This document shows positions 1 to 6,394 of a stretch of 6,963 nucleotides of DNA, piece by piece. Under the pieces are notes generated by a model. That model was not told where the DNA came from and did no database searches. It saw only the letters and a program-made list of their open reading frames with translations. Positions within the stretch are counted from its first letter, which is position 1, and every line of letters starts with the position of its first letter. This stretch comes from an uncultured Planctomycetota bacterium. Lineage in GTDB: Bacteria > Planctomycetota > Planctomycetia > Pirellulales > Thermoguttaceae. The DNA lies in the NCBI GenBank assembly GCA_902797455.1, contig CADBTE010000249.1:1-6963 (forward strand), written 5' to 3'. The position numbers and the translations under genes were made by a program.

Positions 1-1643
1 TACTCAAACTCCTGGCCGATATCCTCGGCGCCGAGCCCCAGCGCCAGCGGCGCGATCACCGCGGGGAGCGTCACCTCATTCGAGTTAGGAACCGGACCGG
101 TGGGGACCACCGGGTCGATCAGCTCGATGGGGGGGATCGATTCCTCAAGGTGCTCCTCCCCCTGCGCCTGACGGCGCTCGATAAAGAGTGTCACCCGCCG
201 GATTCCGTAATCGGGATCAGACGCCTTGACGCTGAACCGACAGCGGGCGTTGAGCGGCAGTGTCGATTCGCGCGGAAGGTCATCGGCCCAATCGACCGTC
301 GGGGCAAGGTCATCCAGCAGCTCGATTCCCCAGACCGGGAGGCCGTTTTGAGGGTTCTGCGGATCGTCGATCGACCGAACTCCCTCGGCGTCGCTGGCCA
401 ACAGCTGATAGCTCCGCGCCTCGGGAACGAGCGCGGCATCGGACGCTTTCCCCGGCTTGGCTTTGAGCTGAAAGTGATAACTTGCCCGGTGGGGGTCGGC
501 CGAATCGATGGTCATCACCGCCGCGCGATTGGTCGAAAAGTCGGGGACCCAGAACGCCTTGGAAAGGGGTTCGCTGGCACGGCCGGTAATCGTCACTTCC
601 GTTCCGGGCAATGCCCGGATGGTTCCGTTGGACTCCTGCGTGATGGTCCCCGCCGCGGTGTATGGGGGAGGAGTGAGTTCCAGCTTTTCGACGTCAAACG
701 TCAGCGGCGGCCGAACCTCCAGGCGAAAGGTCTCGGAAAAACTCTCATACCTGCCGGCGCCCGCCGCGATTCGATAGAGGATCGATTCGGTCATCCCGGT
801 CCCTTCCGGCGGGAACGTCAGCTCGTAGAGCTGGCCGCCGACCGATTGCATCGGGACAACCTGATCGACCAGACGGCGGTCGGCGCTCGACCAGCTCAGA
901 CGCACATCGCCGGGGGTTCCCCCCGCCACACGGGCACGGAAGGTAACGGGGGTGCGGTAATAGACCGAACCGTTCCCCGGCTCGATTTCGAGGAATTCGA
1001 TCGCCTGAGGGGCGGCCCAGTCGAGGGAAGGGAGCAGAATACGGGCCGCGGAGACAAAGGGACTTTTAGGGGCCGAGACAAAGTAGAGCGATACCAGCGC
1101 GGTGACCACCGCCAGCGCCGCGGCCCAGCGGATCACCGGCGCGTGATCGACGACCGACTCTCTGGGAAGCGTCTCGAGGTGATCGGCCGTCTGCGACGCC
1201 AGCGCGTGAAGGACCGCCCGCTCGACACCGCCGCGCGCCGGGCGCCAGCGGAGAGTCAGCCAGTTGATCAGGCCGTTTTTGACCTCGGGGAGGTTCTTTT
1301 CGAGAACGTCGGCCGCGTAGAGCGGATTGACCCGGCGGGTCGCCGAAACGATCAGCCGCTTGAGAAAATAAGCCAGAAGAACCGCCGCCGCCGAAAGCGC
1401 GTAAATCCAGCGCCATCGCACCGGCAGCCCGTCGCGAAAGAGGTGATCGAGGACGATCCCCGCCAGGAGAAACCCGCCGGAAAGCGTTAGAAGGGCCGTG
1501 AGGGTCGAGAAAAACTCGACCCGGCGGACCTCGCCGCGGGTTCGATCGATCCGACGCAGGAGACGATCCTCGGGGGAGCCGTCATGGCCTTCGGGCAATC
1601 CGTCGCCGACTCGGCGGGAGTCATCTTGGGGGGACTCATCCAT
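1..1643 (-). CDS. Large DUF4175-like membrane protein, N-terminal 547 residues (partial)
   Basis: The frame is open from ATG at 1641-1643 to the left edge, where its 3' end is cut off. A GGAG lies 11 bases before the ATG. After a polar, acidic N-terminus come two likely membrane segments (about residues 44-69 and 78-100). A conserved-looking block follows (105-132, VNPLYAADVLEKNLPEVKNG), then a third membrane segment (172-191). The rest looks like extracytoplasmic beta-rich repeats, including a PPPYT motif (325-329) and a DPDYGI motif (476-481). This layout matches large planctomycete proteins related to DUF4175, often found near MoxR, DUF58 and von Willebrand-type genes; none of those is visible here. 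Its role is unknown; an envelope function is only a guess. It follows hcp by 73 bases on the same strand and could be cotranscribed. The coding call is firm, the family name moderate. Confidence 0.85.
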   Translation of the reverse strand, partial: MDESPQDDSRRVGDGLPEGHDGSPEDRLLRRIDRTRGEVRRVEFFSTLTALLTLSGGFLLAGIVLDHLFRDGLPVRWRWIYALSAAAVLLAYFLKRLIVSATRRVNPLYAADVLEKNLPEVKNGLINWLTLRWRPARGGVERAVLHALASQTADHLETLPRESVVDHAPVIRWAAALAVVTALVSLYFVSAPKSPFVSAARILLPSLDWAAPQAIEFLEIEPGNGSVYYRTPVTFRARVAGGTPGDVRLSWSSADRRLVDQVVPMQSVGGQLYELTFPPEGTGMTESILYRIAAGAGRYESFSETFRLEVRPPLTFDVEKLELTPPPYTAAGTITQESNGTIRALPGTEVTITGRASEPLSKAFWVPDFSTNRAAVMTIDSADPHRASYHFQLKAKPGKASDAALVPEARSYQLLASDAEGVRSIDDPQNPQNGLPVWGIELLDDLAPTVDWADDLPRESTLPLNARCRFSVKASDPDYGIRRVTLFIERRQAQGEEHLEESIPPIELIDPVVPTGPVPNSNEVTLPAVIAPLALGLGAEDIGQEFE

Positions 1644-1665
1644 CTTGGATTAAGCTCCGGAAACG

Positions 1666-1701
1666 GCCCGCGGCGTCTTAAGGGGAAAGGGGGCCGCGGG
1701 C
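1666..1701 (-). other. Inverted repeat (hairpin) between hcp and the membrane protein gene
   Basis: GCCCGCGGC at 1666-1674 and GCCGCGGGC at 1693-1701 are perfect 9-base complements separated by 18 bases. In the minus-strand transcript this forms a GC-only stem just after the hcp stop and before the GGAG of the next gene. No T-run follows, so it is not a standard intrinsic terminator. It could protect the hcp mRNA 3' end, attenuate readthrough, or bind a protein as DNA. Confidence 0.6.
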
Positions 1702-1716
1702 GCGAAAACTTCGGTT

Positions 1717-3618
1717 TTATTCGTCCCCGCCGGCCGAAATCACGCTCAGGCCGAAACGCTCCGCCAGAAGCGCGGCGGCCTCGGGGGTGATGAACGCCGG
1801 GAGGGTCGGCCCAAGGACAATGTTTTTGATCCCCATCGCCAGGAGGGTCAGAAGGCCGGCCACCATCGTCTGAGAGAACCAAGTCACGTAGTACTTGATC
1901 TTGAGCTGCTCGACCTTATACCCGCTGACCTTCGAGAGGACTTCGAGCAGACGGGAGAGGGCATCGACATCGCTGCACTGCCCCAGATCCCACATACGCG
2001 GCAAAGAGCCGACCCAAACGGGAATATCCTCTTCACCGACGTCGTCGGCTCCCCTTTCGGCGGCCGGACGCGGGTTGAACGAGAGCTCTTTGTTGAACCG
2101 GTATTTTGCGCAGCCGAGGGTGATAATCACCGTGTCGCCGGGGAGGGTTTTAACCAGATCGGTGTAGTACTCGCGATCGTCTTGAGGCCCGTCGCAGCCG
2201 CCGATGAAGACAAATCGGTTCAGGTTCCCGTTGTCTATCTCGGTTTCGATCTGGGAGGCCATCACCTTGGCGGCCTCGTCCCCGAATCCGGTGTTGAGAA
2301 TCGACTTAGCCGAGGCGTTCGAGCGGCTGCTCATAAAACCGCCCGAATCCATCGCGGCGCGGATCAGCGGCTCGAAATCGTACTTGCCGTCGGCACCGAC
2401 GGCGATCTTTTGGACCTCGGGCCACGCCGTCGGAGCGATGGTGAAGATGTAGTCGAAGTAACTTCCCTGCGGCTCGCTCAGGCAGCCGGAGGTCATCAAA
2501 ATGGCGCCCGGGAAGCCGTCGAACTGGCGCTGCTGGCCAACCCAGTTGGTGCCGTAATGCCCCTTGAGGTGCTTGAATTTTTGGAATCCCGGATAGGCGT
2601 GCGCCGAGATGAGCTCACCGTGGGTATAGACGTTGATCCCCTTCCCCTCGGTCTGGGCAAGGACCTCGGCCAGCGCGGCCATGTCGTGCCCGGAGACAAG
2701 GATACAGGGGCCGCTCTCGGGAACGGTATTGACCGCGGTCGGTTTCTTCTCGCCGAAGAGAGAACATTTCGCGCGGGAAAGAAGCTCCATCCCCAATTTA
2801 TTGCAGCGCCCCACGCGCATCGCCGATTCCAGAAGCGCCTCGGCGTCGGTGAGTGAATCGACCAAAGCCAGTTCGGCGAAGAGCTTATCGAGGAACTCCT
2901 GCGATTGTTCGGACGATGCTTTGATCTGCTCTTCGAGCTTGGCGACCTGCTTCTTCAGCGCGGCGCGCTCTTCTCGGGCTTCTTTGGTGCGGGCCGGCAC
3001 GGCGATGCGGTGCCGCATCCCTTTGAGTTCAAGCTCGGCGGCCGCCTGGGCGCGGTCGCGCAGCAGGAAGAGATAACGGCCGTTCGCGGCGGCGCCGCGG
3101 ATGGCGTAGAGGATCATCTCTTGAAGACCGACGATCTCGGCATTGGTCTGGAGACGGGGCACGAGGGAGAGCCCCTGTGCCTGCTCGACCAAAGCGGCGA
3201 TATCTTCAGGGGTGGCAGAATCGACCGGCGCGCCGACCTGTTCTTCCAGCCCCTTCTGACCGGCTTCGTCATAGACGTAACCGTCTTCCGAAACATCGGG
3301 ATCTCCCACGGCGGGAGAGCAGAGGTATTCGGCCAACTGAACCATTCGGTCGGCCAGAAAGATCAGACGGGCAAAATCCTGCGCGTCGAAATTGGTGTTC
3401 GTCTGCGTCGCGTAAAGTGACTCGAGAAGAAAGTTATCGATCAGACAACTATGGCGTTTCTTTTCGCGGTAGGTGACGCGCGTGGAGGCAATCTGCTTGC
3501 ACCAGGCGGTGAGGAGATCTTGCAGACAGGCCGTCTGGGAATCTTTTCCGCAAACGCCCGCCGCGGTACACCCCCTGCCCTCAGCGGTTTGCTGACATTG
3601 ATAGCAGAACATACTCAT
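1717..3618 (-). CDS. hcp: Hybrid-cluster protein (Hcp, 'hydroxylamine reductase'), variant active site
   Basis: This is a 633-residue cytoplasmic iron-sulfur protein of the Hcp/prismane family, which acts in nitric oxide and nitrosative stress (hydroxylamine reduction in vitro). The start is fixed by AGGAGG six bases before the ATG at 3616-3618; the frame extends 13 codons further without support. The N-terminal cluster motif is C5-X2-C8-X8-C17-X5-C23. By recalled alignment with Desulfovibrio vulgaris Hcp, the hybrid-cluster ligands present are H311 (SGHD), E335 (YTHGE), C379 (TSGC), C475 (GGCDG), C503 (GCAKYRFNK) and C548 (GQC). The sixth-domain motif WYEQKA instead reads WFSQTM, so the ligand Glu is S582 and the nearby Lys is T584. 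At 633 residues it exceeds the usual 540-560. A charged segment at about 195-240 looks like an inserted coiled coil, and about 20 extra residues lie at 511-535. No reductase partner gene (hcr) is adjacent. Confidence 0.93.
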   Translation of the reverse strand: MSMFCYQCQQTAEGRGCTAAGVCGKDSQTACLQDLLTAWCKQIASTRVTYREKKRHSCLIDNFLLESLYATQTNTNFDAQDFARLIFLADRMVQLAEYLCSPAVGDPDVSEDGYVYDEAGQKGLEEQVGAPVDSATPEDIAALVEQAQGLSLVPRLQTNAEIVGLQEMILYAIRGAAANGRYLFLLRDRAQAAAELELKGMRHRIAVPARTKEAREERAALKKQVAKLEEQIKASSEQSQEFLDKLFAELALVDSLTDAEALLESAMRVGRCNKLGMELLSRAKCSLFGEKKPTAVNTVPESGPCILVSGHDMAALAEVLAQTEGKGINVYTHGELISAHAYPGFQKFKHLKGHYGTNWVGQQRQFDGFPGAILMTSGCLSEPQGSYFDYIFTIAPTAWPEVQKIAVGADGKYDFEPLIRAAMDSGGFMSSRSNASAKSILNTGFGDEAAKVMASQIETEIDNGNLNRFVFIGGCDGPQDDREYYTDLVKTLPGDTVIITLGCAKYRFNKELSFNPRPAAERGADDVGEEDIPVWVGSLPRMWDLGQCSDVDALSRLLEVLSKVSGYKVEQLKIKYYVTWFSQTMVAGLLTLLAMGIKNIVLGPTLPAFITPEAAALLAERFGLSVISAGGDE

Positions 3619-3624
3619 CGCTTT

Positions 3625-3630
3625 CCTCCT
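3625..3630 (-). promoter_or_regulatory. Ribosome binding site of hcp
   Basis: The minus strand reads AGGAGG, six bases before the ATG at 3616-3618. It is the strongest Shine-Dalgarno in the window and decides between this start and an upstream in-frame start at 3657. It also gives a start that places the CX2C cluster motif at residues 5-8, as in other Hcp proteins. Confidence 0.85.
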
Positions 3631-3774
3631 GCGGCTGCTGGTAAAAAAATTACGCACCGGCCGCGGAAAGAGGGGGCATCACCTTGAACGATCACTCCCT
3701 TTCAGCGCAGAGCCCGGATATGACTTGCATGTCCCGCCATCTTTCGCTTTCCCGATGCACAAAACAAGCCCCAA

Positions 3775-3911
3775 CGTTTAAGCGCGAAAACCCGCCAAAC
3801 AAGGGGCCACATACAGGAACCCGGGGATGGGACAAGAGCACTGGCCGGCGAAGTGCCGCCGAGCGTGTAATCTTGCCTAATCCCCGAGCGCCTTTGGGGA
3901 GATTATAAACG
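3775..3911 (+). ncRNA. Candidate structured RNA, rod-like (6S-like shape possible)
   Basis: Five complementary segments nest in order: 3775-3780 with 3906-3911 (CGTTTA/TAAACG), 3795-3799 with 3893-3897 (CCAAA/TTTGG), 3822-3828 with 3880-3886 (CGGGGAT/ATCCCCG), 3833-3837 with 3871-3875 (CAAGA/TCTTG), and 3846-3849 with 3855-3858 (CGGC/GCCG) at the tip. Between the outer stems are large unpaired stretches, giving a long interrupted rod. The plus strand is preferred only because a terminator-like hairpin follows at 3918-3959; the structure is nearly as good on the minus strand, where it would lie in a long hcp leader. A closing stem, bubble and apical stem resemble 6S RNA, but I recognise no sequence signature. 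It lacks the SRP RNA GGAA-loop motif and tmRNA and RNase P hallmarks. No upstream promoter is evident. Confidence 0.33.
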
Positions 3912-3917
3912 CCAATG

Positions 3918-3959
3918 GGTAAACGAGGAAGTCCTATCGGGGGAATTTACCGGTTTTTT
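3918..3959 (+). terminator. Possible intrinsic terminator after the candidate RNA
   Basis: GGTAAA at 3918-3923 pairs with TTTACC at 3946-3951, and six T residues follow at 3954-3959 after two G. The loop is long (22 bases) and the stem is AT-rich, so strength is doubtful. The T-run is on the plus-strand side only, which favours plus-strand transcription of the structure before it. Confidence 0.4.
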
Positions 3960-4058
3960 CTCAATATAATAAGCGCGGGGGACAGGCTTGGGGCCCTGCC
4001 GAAGCCAAGGAAAACAGACAAAAAGAGAAAAAAACCTTCTTCCCCCTTCTCCGGTCCC

Positions 4059-4086
4059 TTGACACCAGAAAGAAAGAGGGTAAGAT
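4059..4086 (+). promoter_or_regulatory. Promoter of tRNA-Leu
   Basis: TTGACA (4059-4064) and TAAGAT (4081-4086) are 16 bases apart, a near-consensus sigma-70-type promoter. Transcription would start near 4093, leaving a leader of about eight bases before the tRNA. A-tracts at about 4013-4033 lie upstream, though a pyrimidine-rich run separates them from the -35 box. Confidence 0.8.
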
Positions 4087-4100
4087 GTTTTTTGTCGTTC

Positions 4101-4185
4101 GCGGGAATGGCGGAATTGGCAGACGCGTCAGGTTGAGGGCCTGATGAGATTTTTTCTCGTGGAGGTTCAAGTCCTCTTTCCCGCA
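4101..4185 (+). tRNA. tRNA-Leu (anticodon GAG)
   Basis: The acceptor stem is GCGGGAA with TTCCCGC (4178-4184), and A4185 is the discriminator base. The anticodon stem is TCAGG/CCTGA, with loop TTGAGGG and anticodon GAG at 4135-4137, reading CUC and CUU. The long variable arm (TGAGA and TCTCG around a T-rich loop) is the class II feature expected for tRNA-Leu. The T arm is GAGG, TTCAAGT, CCTC. CCA is not encoded; the next bases are TTA. It has its own promoter and a probable terminator. Confidence 0.95.
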
Positions 4186-4258
4186 TTACACCGAAGGGCC
4201 AGGCCGGTTCGGCCGATCGCCCCGGCGAAAGAACAAATTAGGTCTTACGTTTCGAATC

Positions 4259-4282
4259 AAAGTCGTGCGTGAGACTTTTTTT
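4259..4282 (+). terminator. Probable intrinsic terminator of tRNA-Leu
   Basis: AAAGTC (4259-4264) pairs with GACTTT (4273-4278) around an eight-base loop, and a T-run covers 4276-4282. It lies 74 bases past the tRNA. A separate GC-rich hairpin (GGCCG, GTT, CGGCC at 4202-4214) sits just after the tRNA without a T-run and may mark the tRNA 3' trailer. Confidence 0.55.
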
Positions 4283-4311
4283 GTTCCCGGCGGCGTCCCT
4301 CGGGGGAGATG

Positions 4312-4340
4312 TTGTTTATTGCCCTGTCTCGGTGTATAAT
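4312..4340 (+). promoter_or_regulatory. Promoter of tRNA-Arg(CCG)
   Basis: TTGTTT (4312-4317) and a perfect TATAAT (4335-4340) are separated by 17 bases. Transcription would begin near 4347, about 26 bases before the tRNA. With no clear terminator between tRNA-Arg and murB, this promoter may also feed murB. Confidence 0.8.
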
Positions 4341-4372
4341 GCTTCCACACGAAGCCGGAAGCGAAATTTCAT

Positions 4373-4446
4373 GTTCCCGTAGCTCAATAGGATAGAGCGT
4401 CGGCCTCCGAAGCCGAAGGTTGCTGGTTCGATTCCAGTCGGGAATA
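4373..4446 (+). tRNA. tRNA-Arg (anticodon CCG)
   Basis: The acceptor arms are GTTCCCG (4373-4379) and CGGGAAT (4439-4445), giving a G1-U72 wobble at the end of the stem; A4446 is the discriminator. The D stem is GCTC/GAGC. The anticodon stem is TCGGC/GCCGA with loop CTCCGAA, so the anticodon is CCG (4407-4409), reading CGG. The T arm is GCTGG, TTCGATT, CCAGT with one G-U pair. CCA is not encoded. The discriminator A and the C at the second anticodon position fit arginine identity. Confidence 0.95.
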
Positions 4447-4551
4447 TTCTTTCTCTTCTGCGCGGGAATCATCGTTGTTTCACGCATCGGCGTGTCCGAC
4501 GCGTTTTCGTCCATGACGCGATAAGATCGATCCCTACCCAAAGCCGTTCCG

Positions 4552-5433
4552 ATGACCGATTACTTCGCCCCGTTCAAAGAGATCGTCCGCACCAATGTCC
4601 CGATGGCGATGCACACTTGGCTGCAGCTCGGCGGTCAGGCCGAATATTTCGCCGAGCCCCGAACGGAAGAAGAGTTCCTCGCTCTGCTGAAGGCCTGCCG
4701 CCAGAATAACCTTCCGGTTCATATCCTCGGGCTGGGGTCGAGTGTCCTGGTCAGCGACGACGGGGTTCCGGGAATGGTCATTCGTCTGACCGCTCCGGAG
4801 TTTTGCGGGATTGAAATCCAGGACGACCGCCTGATCACCGGCGGCGGGGCCAAACTGGGGCGGGCCATCACCAGCGCGGTCTACGCCGGGCTGGCCGGCC
4901 TGGAGGCGTTCATCGGCATCCCCAGTACTGTCGGGGGCGCGGTTCACGGCAATATCACCTCGGCCGACGGCGATATCGGCCAGTGGGTCGAAACCGTCCG
5001 GGCCGCCACCTTCGACGGCGAGATTCTCACGCTCGACCGCGAAAACATCGCCTTCGGCTACCGATGCTCCAGCTTAGAGAATCAAGTGATTCTCTCGTGT
5101 ACTTTCCGTTTAGAGAAAGACAACGCCGGCGAGCTGGCCCGCCGTCTTCAAAAGAACTGGATCGTCCGCAAAAAGACCGAGCCGATCGGCTACAGCGGCG
5201 CCGGCTGGCTCTTTAAGGATCCGATCGGGCAGTCGGCTTCGACCCTCATAGAGGACGCCGGCCTGAAGGGGACGCGTATCGGCGGGGCCGTGGTATGCGA
5301 CCGGAACGCCAATTTCATCCTAGCCGAGCCGGAGTGCTCCAGCAGCGATGTCAAGCGGCTGGCGAGCTTGATTCAAACTCAGGTCCGCGAGAGGGCCGGG
5401 GTTCGGTTAGAGCTGGATATTGACGTTTGGTAG
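4552..5433 (+). CDS. murB: UDP-N-acetylenolpyruvoylglucosamine reductase family (MurB), altered active site
   Basis: The 293-residue cytoplasmic flavoprotein matches MurB type II in length and order of motifs. MurB reduces UDP-GlcNAc-enolpyruvate with NADPH to UDP-MurNAc for peptidoglycan. Visible are the FAD-domain motifs LQLGGQAEYF (24-33), LGLGSSVLVSDDG (59-71) and GIPSTVGGAV (122-131), then FGYRCSS (168-174), RKKTEP (206-211), AGWLFKDP (217-224), GLKG (237-240) and NANFI (252-256). Several key positions differ. The catalytic Ser/Cys of the usual GSxFKNP is W219 (codon 5206-5208), the C-terminal LEPE Glu is D289, and the usual MNAGAYG after GGAV is HGNITSADG. R171 is kept. The start follows no clear Shine-Dalgarno. 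It may be a diverged lineage, a paralogue with another role, or a MurB using another proton donor. Family certain, activity uncertain. Confidence 0.9.
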   Translation: MTDYFAPFKEIVRTNVPMAMHTWLQLGGQAEYFAEPRTEEEFLALLKACRQNNLPVHILGLGSSVLVSDDGVPGMVIRLTAPEFCGIEIQDDRLITGGGAKLGRAITSAVYAGLAGLEAFIGIPSTVGGAVHGNITSADGDIGQWVETVRAATFDGEILTLDRENIAFGYRCSSLENQVILSCTFRLEKDNAGELARRLQKNWIVRKKTEPIGYSGAGWLFKDPIGQSASTLIEDAGLKGTRIGGAVVCDRNANFILAEPECSSSDVKRLASLIQTQVRERAGVRLELDIDVW

Positions 5434-5435
5434 TA

Positions 5436-5451
5436 TCGAACCGCGGTTTGA
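5436..5451. other. Near-palindrome between murB and purC
   Basis: The 16 bases have AACCGCGGTT as a perfect 10-base core, extended by TC/GA with one G-T mismatch between. They begin three bases after the murB stop. An RNA stem of six pairs with a CGCG loop is possible, but no adjacent T-run supports termination. I see no good promoter in the 66-base gap, so murB and purC are probably read together. Confidence 0.4.
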
Positions 5452-5499
5452 TATGTATTTCATTGTTTGGATCGATTGCGGGGTTAAGTCGTCGTTACT

Positions 5500-6387
5500 A
5501 TGAGCAGTGCTGTTTGTTCCACGTCCATTCCGGGTATGACCCCCAAAAAGGGGAAGGTTCGTGACGTTTACGATTTTGGGGACGCGCTTTTACTGGTCAG
5601 CACCGACCGAATCAGCGCCTTCGACTGGATTCTCCCGACCGGGATCCCCGATAAGGGGAAGATTCTCAACCAGATGGCCGCCTTCTGGTTCAAGAAGCTC
5701 GGGATGGAGAATCACTTCATCACCGACGATGTCGAAAAGGTCCCCTTCCCGGCGGGAACCGATCTGTCGCAGTTCGCCGGCCGCTCGACCTACTGCAAAA
5801 AGACCCGCGTCGTCCCGATCGAGTGCGTGGTCCGCGGCTACTTGGCCGGCAGCGGCTGGAAGGAATATCAAAAGTCGCGCTCGGTGTGCGGTGTTTCGCT
5901 CCCCGAAGGGCTGAGCGAAAGCGCCAAGCTCCCCGAGCCGATCTTCACCCCCTCGACCAAGGCCGAAGAAGGGCACGACGAGAATATCTCGTTCGACAGA
6001 ATGGTTGAGCTAGTCGGCCGGGCCACCGCCGAGACGCTCCGCGACCGGGCGATCGACCTGTTCAAGCGGGGAAGCGGCTACGCGTCGACCCGCGGAATCA
6101 TCATCGCCGATACCAAATTCGAGTTCGGCCAAAACCCGGACGGTTCGATCATCCTCATCGACGAGGTGCTCACCCCCGACAGCTCCCGCTTCTGGCCCTC
6201 CGATAAATACGCCCCCGGCCGTGCTCAAGAGTCGTTCGACAAGCAGTTTGTCCGCGATTGGCTGCTGACCTCCGGGTGGGACCGCAATTCCCCCCCGCCG
6301 CAGCTTCCCGACGATATTGTCGTCAAGACCCGCGCCAAGTACGTCGAGGCGTACCAGAAGCTCACCGGCCGGATCTTCCAGCCGTAA
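5500..6387 (+). CDS. purC: Phosphoribosylaminoimidazole-succinocarboxamide synthase (SAICAR synthetase)
   Basis: This enzyme joins CAIR and aspartate with ATP to make SAICAR in de novo purine synthesis, in the cytoplasm. At 295 residues it is the longer form of the family (like yeast Ade1) rather than the roughly 240-residue form. Motifs run in the expected order: GKVRDVYD (18-25, nucleotide-binding start), STDRISAFD (34-42), PIECVVRGYLAGSGW (106-120, signature 1), TPSTKAEEGHDENI (150-163), ADTKFEFG (203-210, signature 2) and DEVLTPDSSRFWP (221-233). No expected catalytic motif is missing. ATG at 5500 is the first in-frame start after a TAA at 5485-5487; no clear Shine-Dalgarno precedes it. 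It follows murB by 66 bases. No other purine gene is in view. Confidence 0.97.
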   Translation: MSSAVCSTSIPGMTPKKGKVRDVYDFGDALLLVSTDRISAFDWILPTGIPDKGKILNQMAAFWFKKLGMENHFITDDVEKVPFPAGTDLSQFAGRSTYCKKTRVVPIECVVRGYLAGSGWKEYQKSRSVCGVSLPEGLSESAKLPEPIFTPSTKAEEGHDENISFDRMVELVGRATAETLRDRAIDLFKRGSGYASTRGIIIADTKFEFGQNPDGSIILIDEVLTPDSSRFWPSDKYAPGRAQESFDKQFVRDWLLTSGWDRNSPPPQLPDDIVVKTRAKYVEAYQKLTGRIFQP

Positions 6388-6394
6388 AAGGGTG

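Larger units (their letters stand above)
3619..4100. other. 482-base intergenic region between hcp and tRNA-Leu
   Basis: The open frames here have no recognisable protein features and I do not call a gene. From left to right it holds the hcp leader with its ribosome site, and a small AT-rich inverted repeat (GTAA-A5-TTAC, 3641-3653). Next come a nested rod-like structure (3775-3911) and a terminator-like hairpin (3918-3959). At 3965-3970 there is a TATAAT without a convincing -35. A small hairpin follows (GGCTT/AAGCC, about 3985-4006), then A-rich and pyrimidine-rich tracts (about 4008-4050), and finally the tRNA-Leu promoter. I could not identify a convincing hcp promoter or a known NO-regulator site. 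Confidence 0.6.

Noticed and set aside
150..1490. 446-codon plus-strand open frame
   Set aside because: It is antisense to the membrane protein gene, is rich in Arg, Gly and Pro with no domain-like pattern, and is explained by high GC in the real gene.
2182..2856. 224-codon plus-strand open frame inside hcp
   Set aside because: It lies wholly antisense to hcp, whose protein has clear family motifs throughout.
3677..3696. Possible FNR/HcpR-type operator upstream of hcp (ATCACCTTGAACGATCAC)
   Set aside because: The GTGAT-like half-sites are direct rather than inverted repeats, so it does not fit a dyad operator well enough to call.
3902..3907. TATAAT on the minus strand as an hcp promoter
   Set aside because: The sequence 17 bases upstream (TTCCTC) is a poor -35, and it falls inside the nested structure and far (about 285 bases) from the hcp start.
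3684..3908. 74-codon plus-strand open frame in the hcp-tRNA gap
   Set aside because: No ribosome site, no recognisable features, and it overlaps the nested RNA-like structure.
3921..3939. Resemblance of GAGGAAGTCC to the RNase P RNA core
   Set aside because: Only a short match; the region is too small and lacks the other conserved RNase P segments.
3947..4186. Minus-strand frames across tRNA-Leu
   Set aside because: They read the tRNA gene backwards, a common source of false 'MRERGLEPP'-type proteins.
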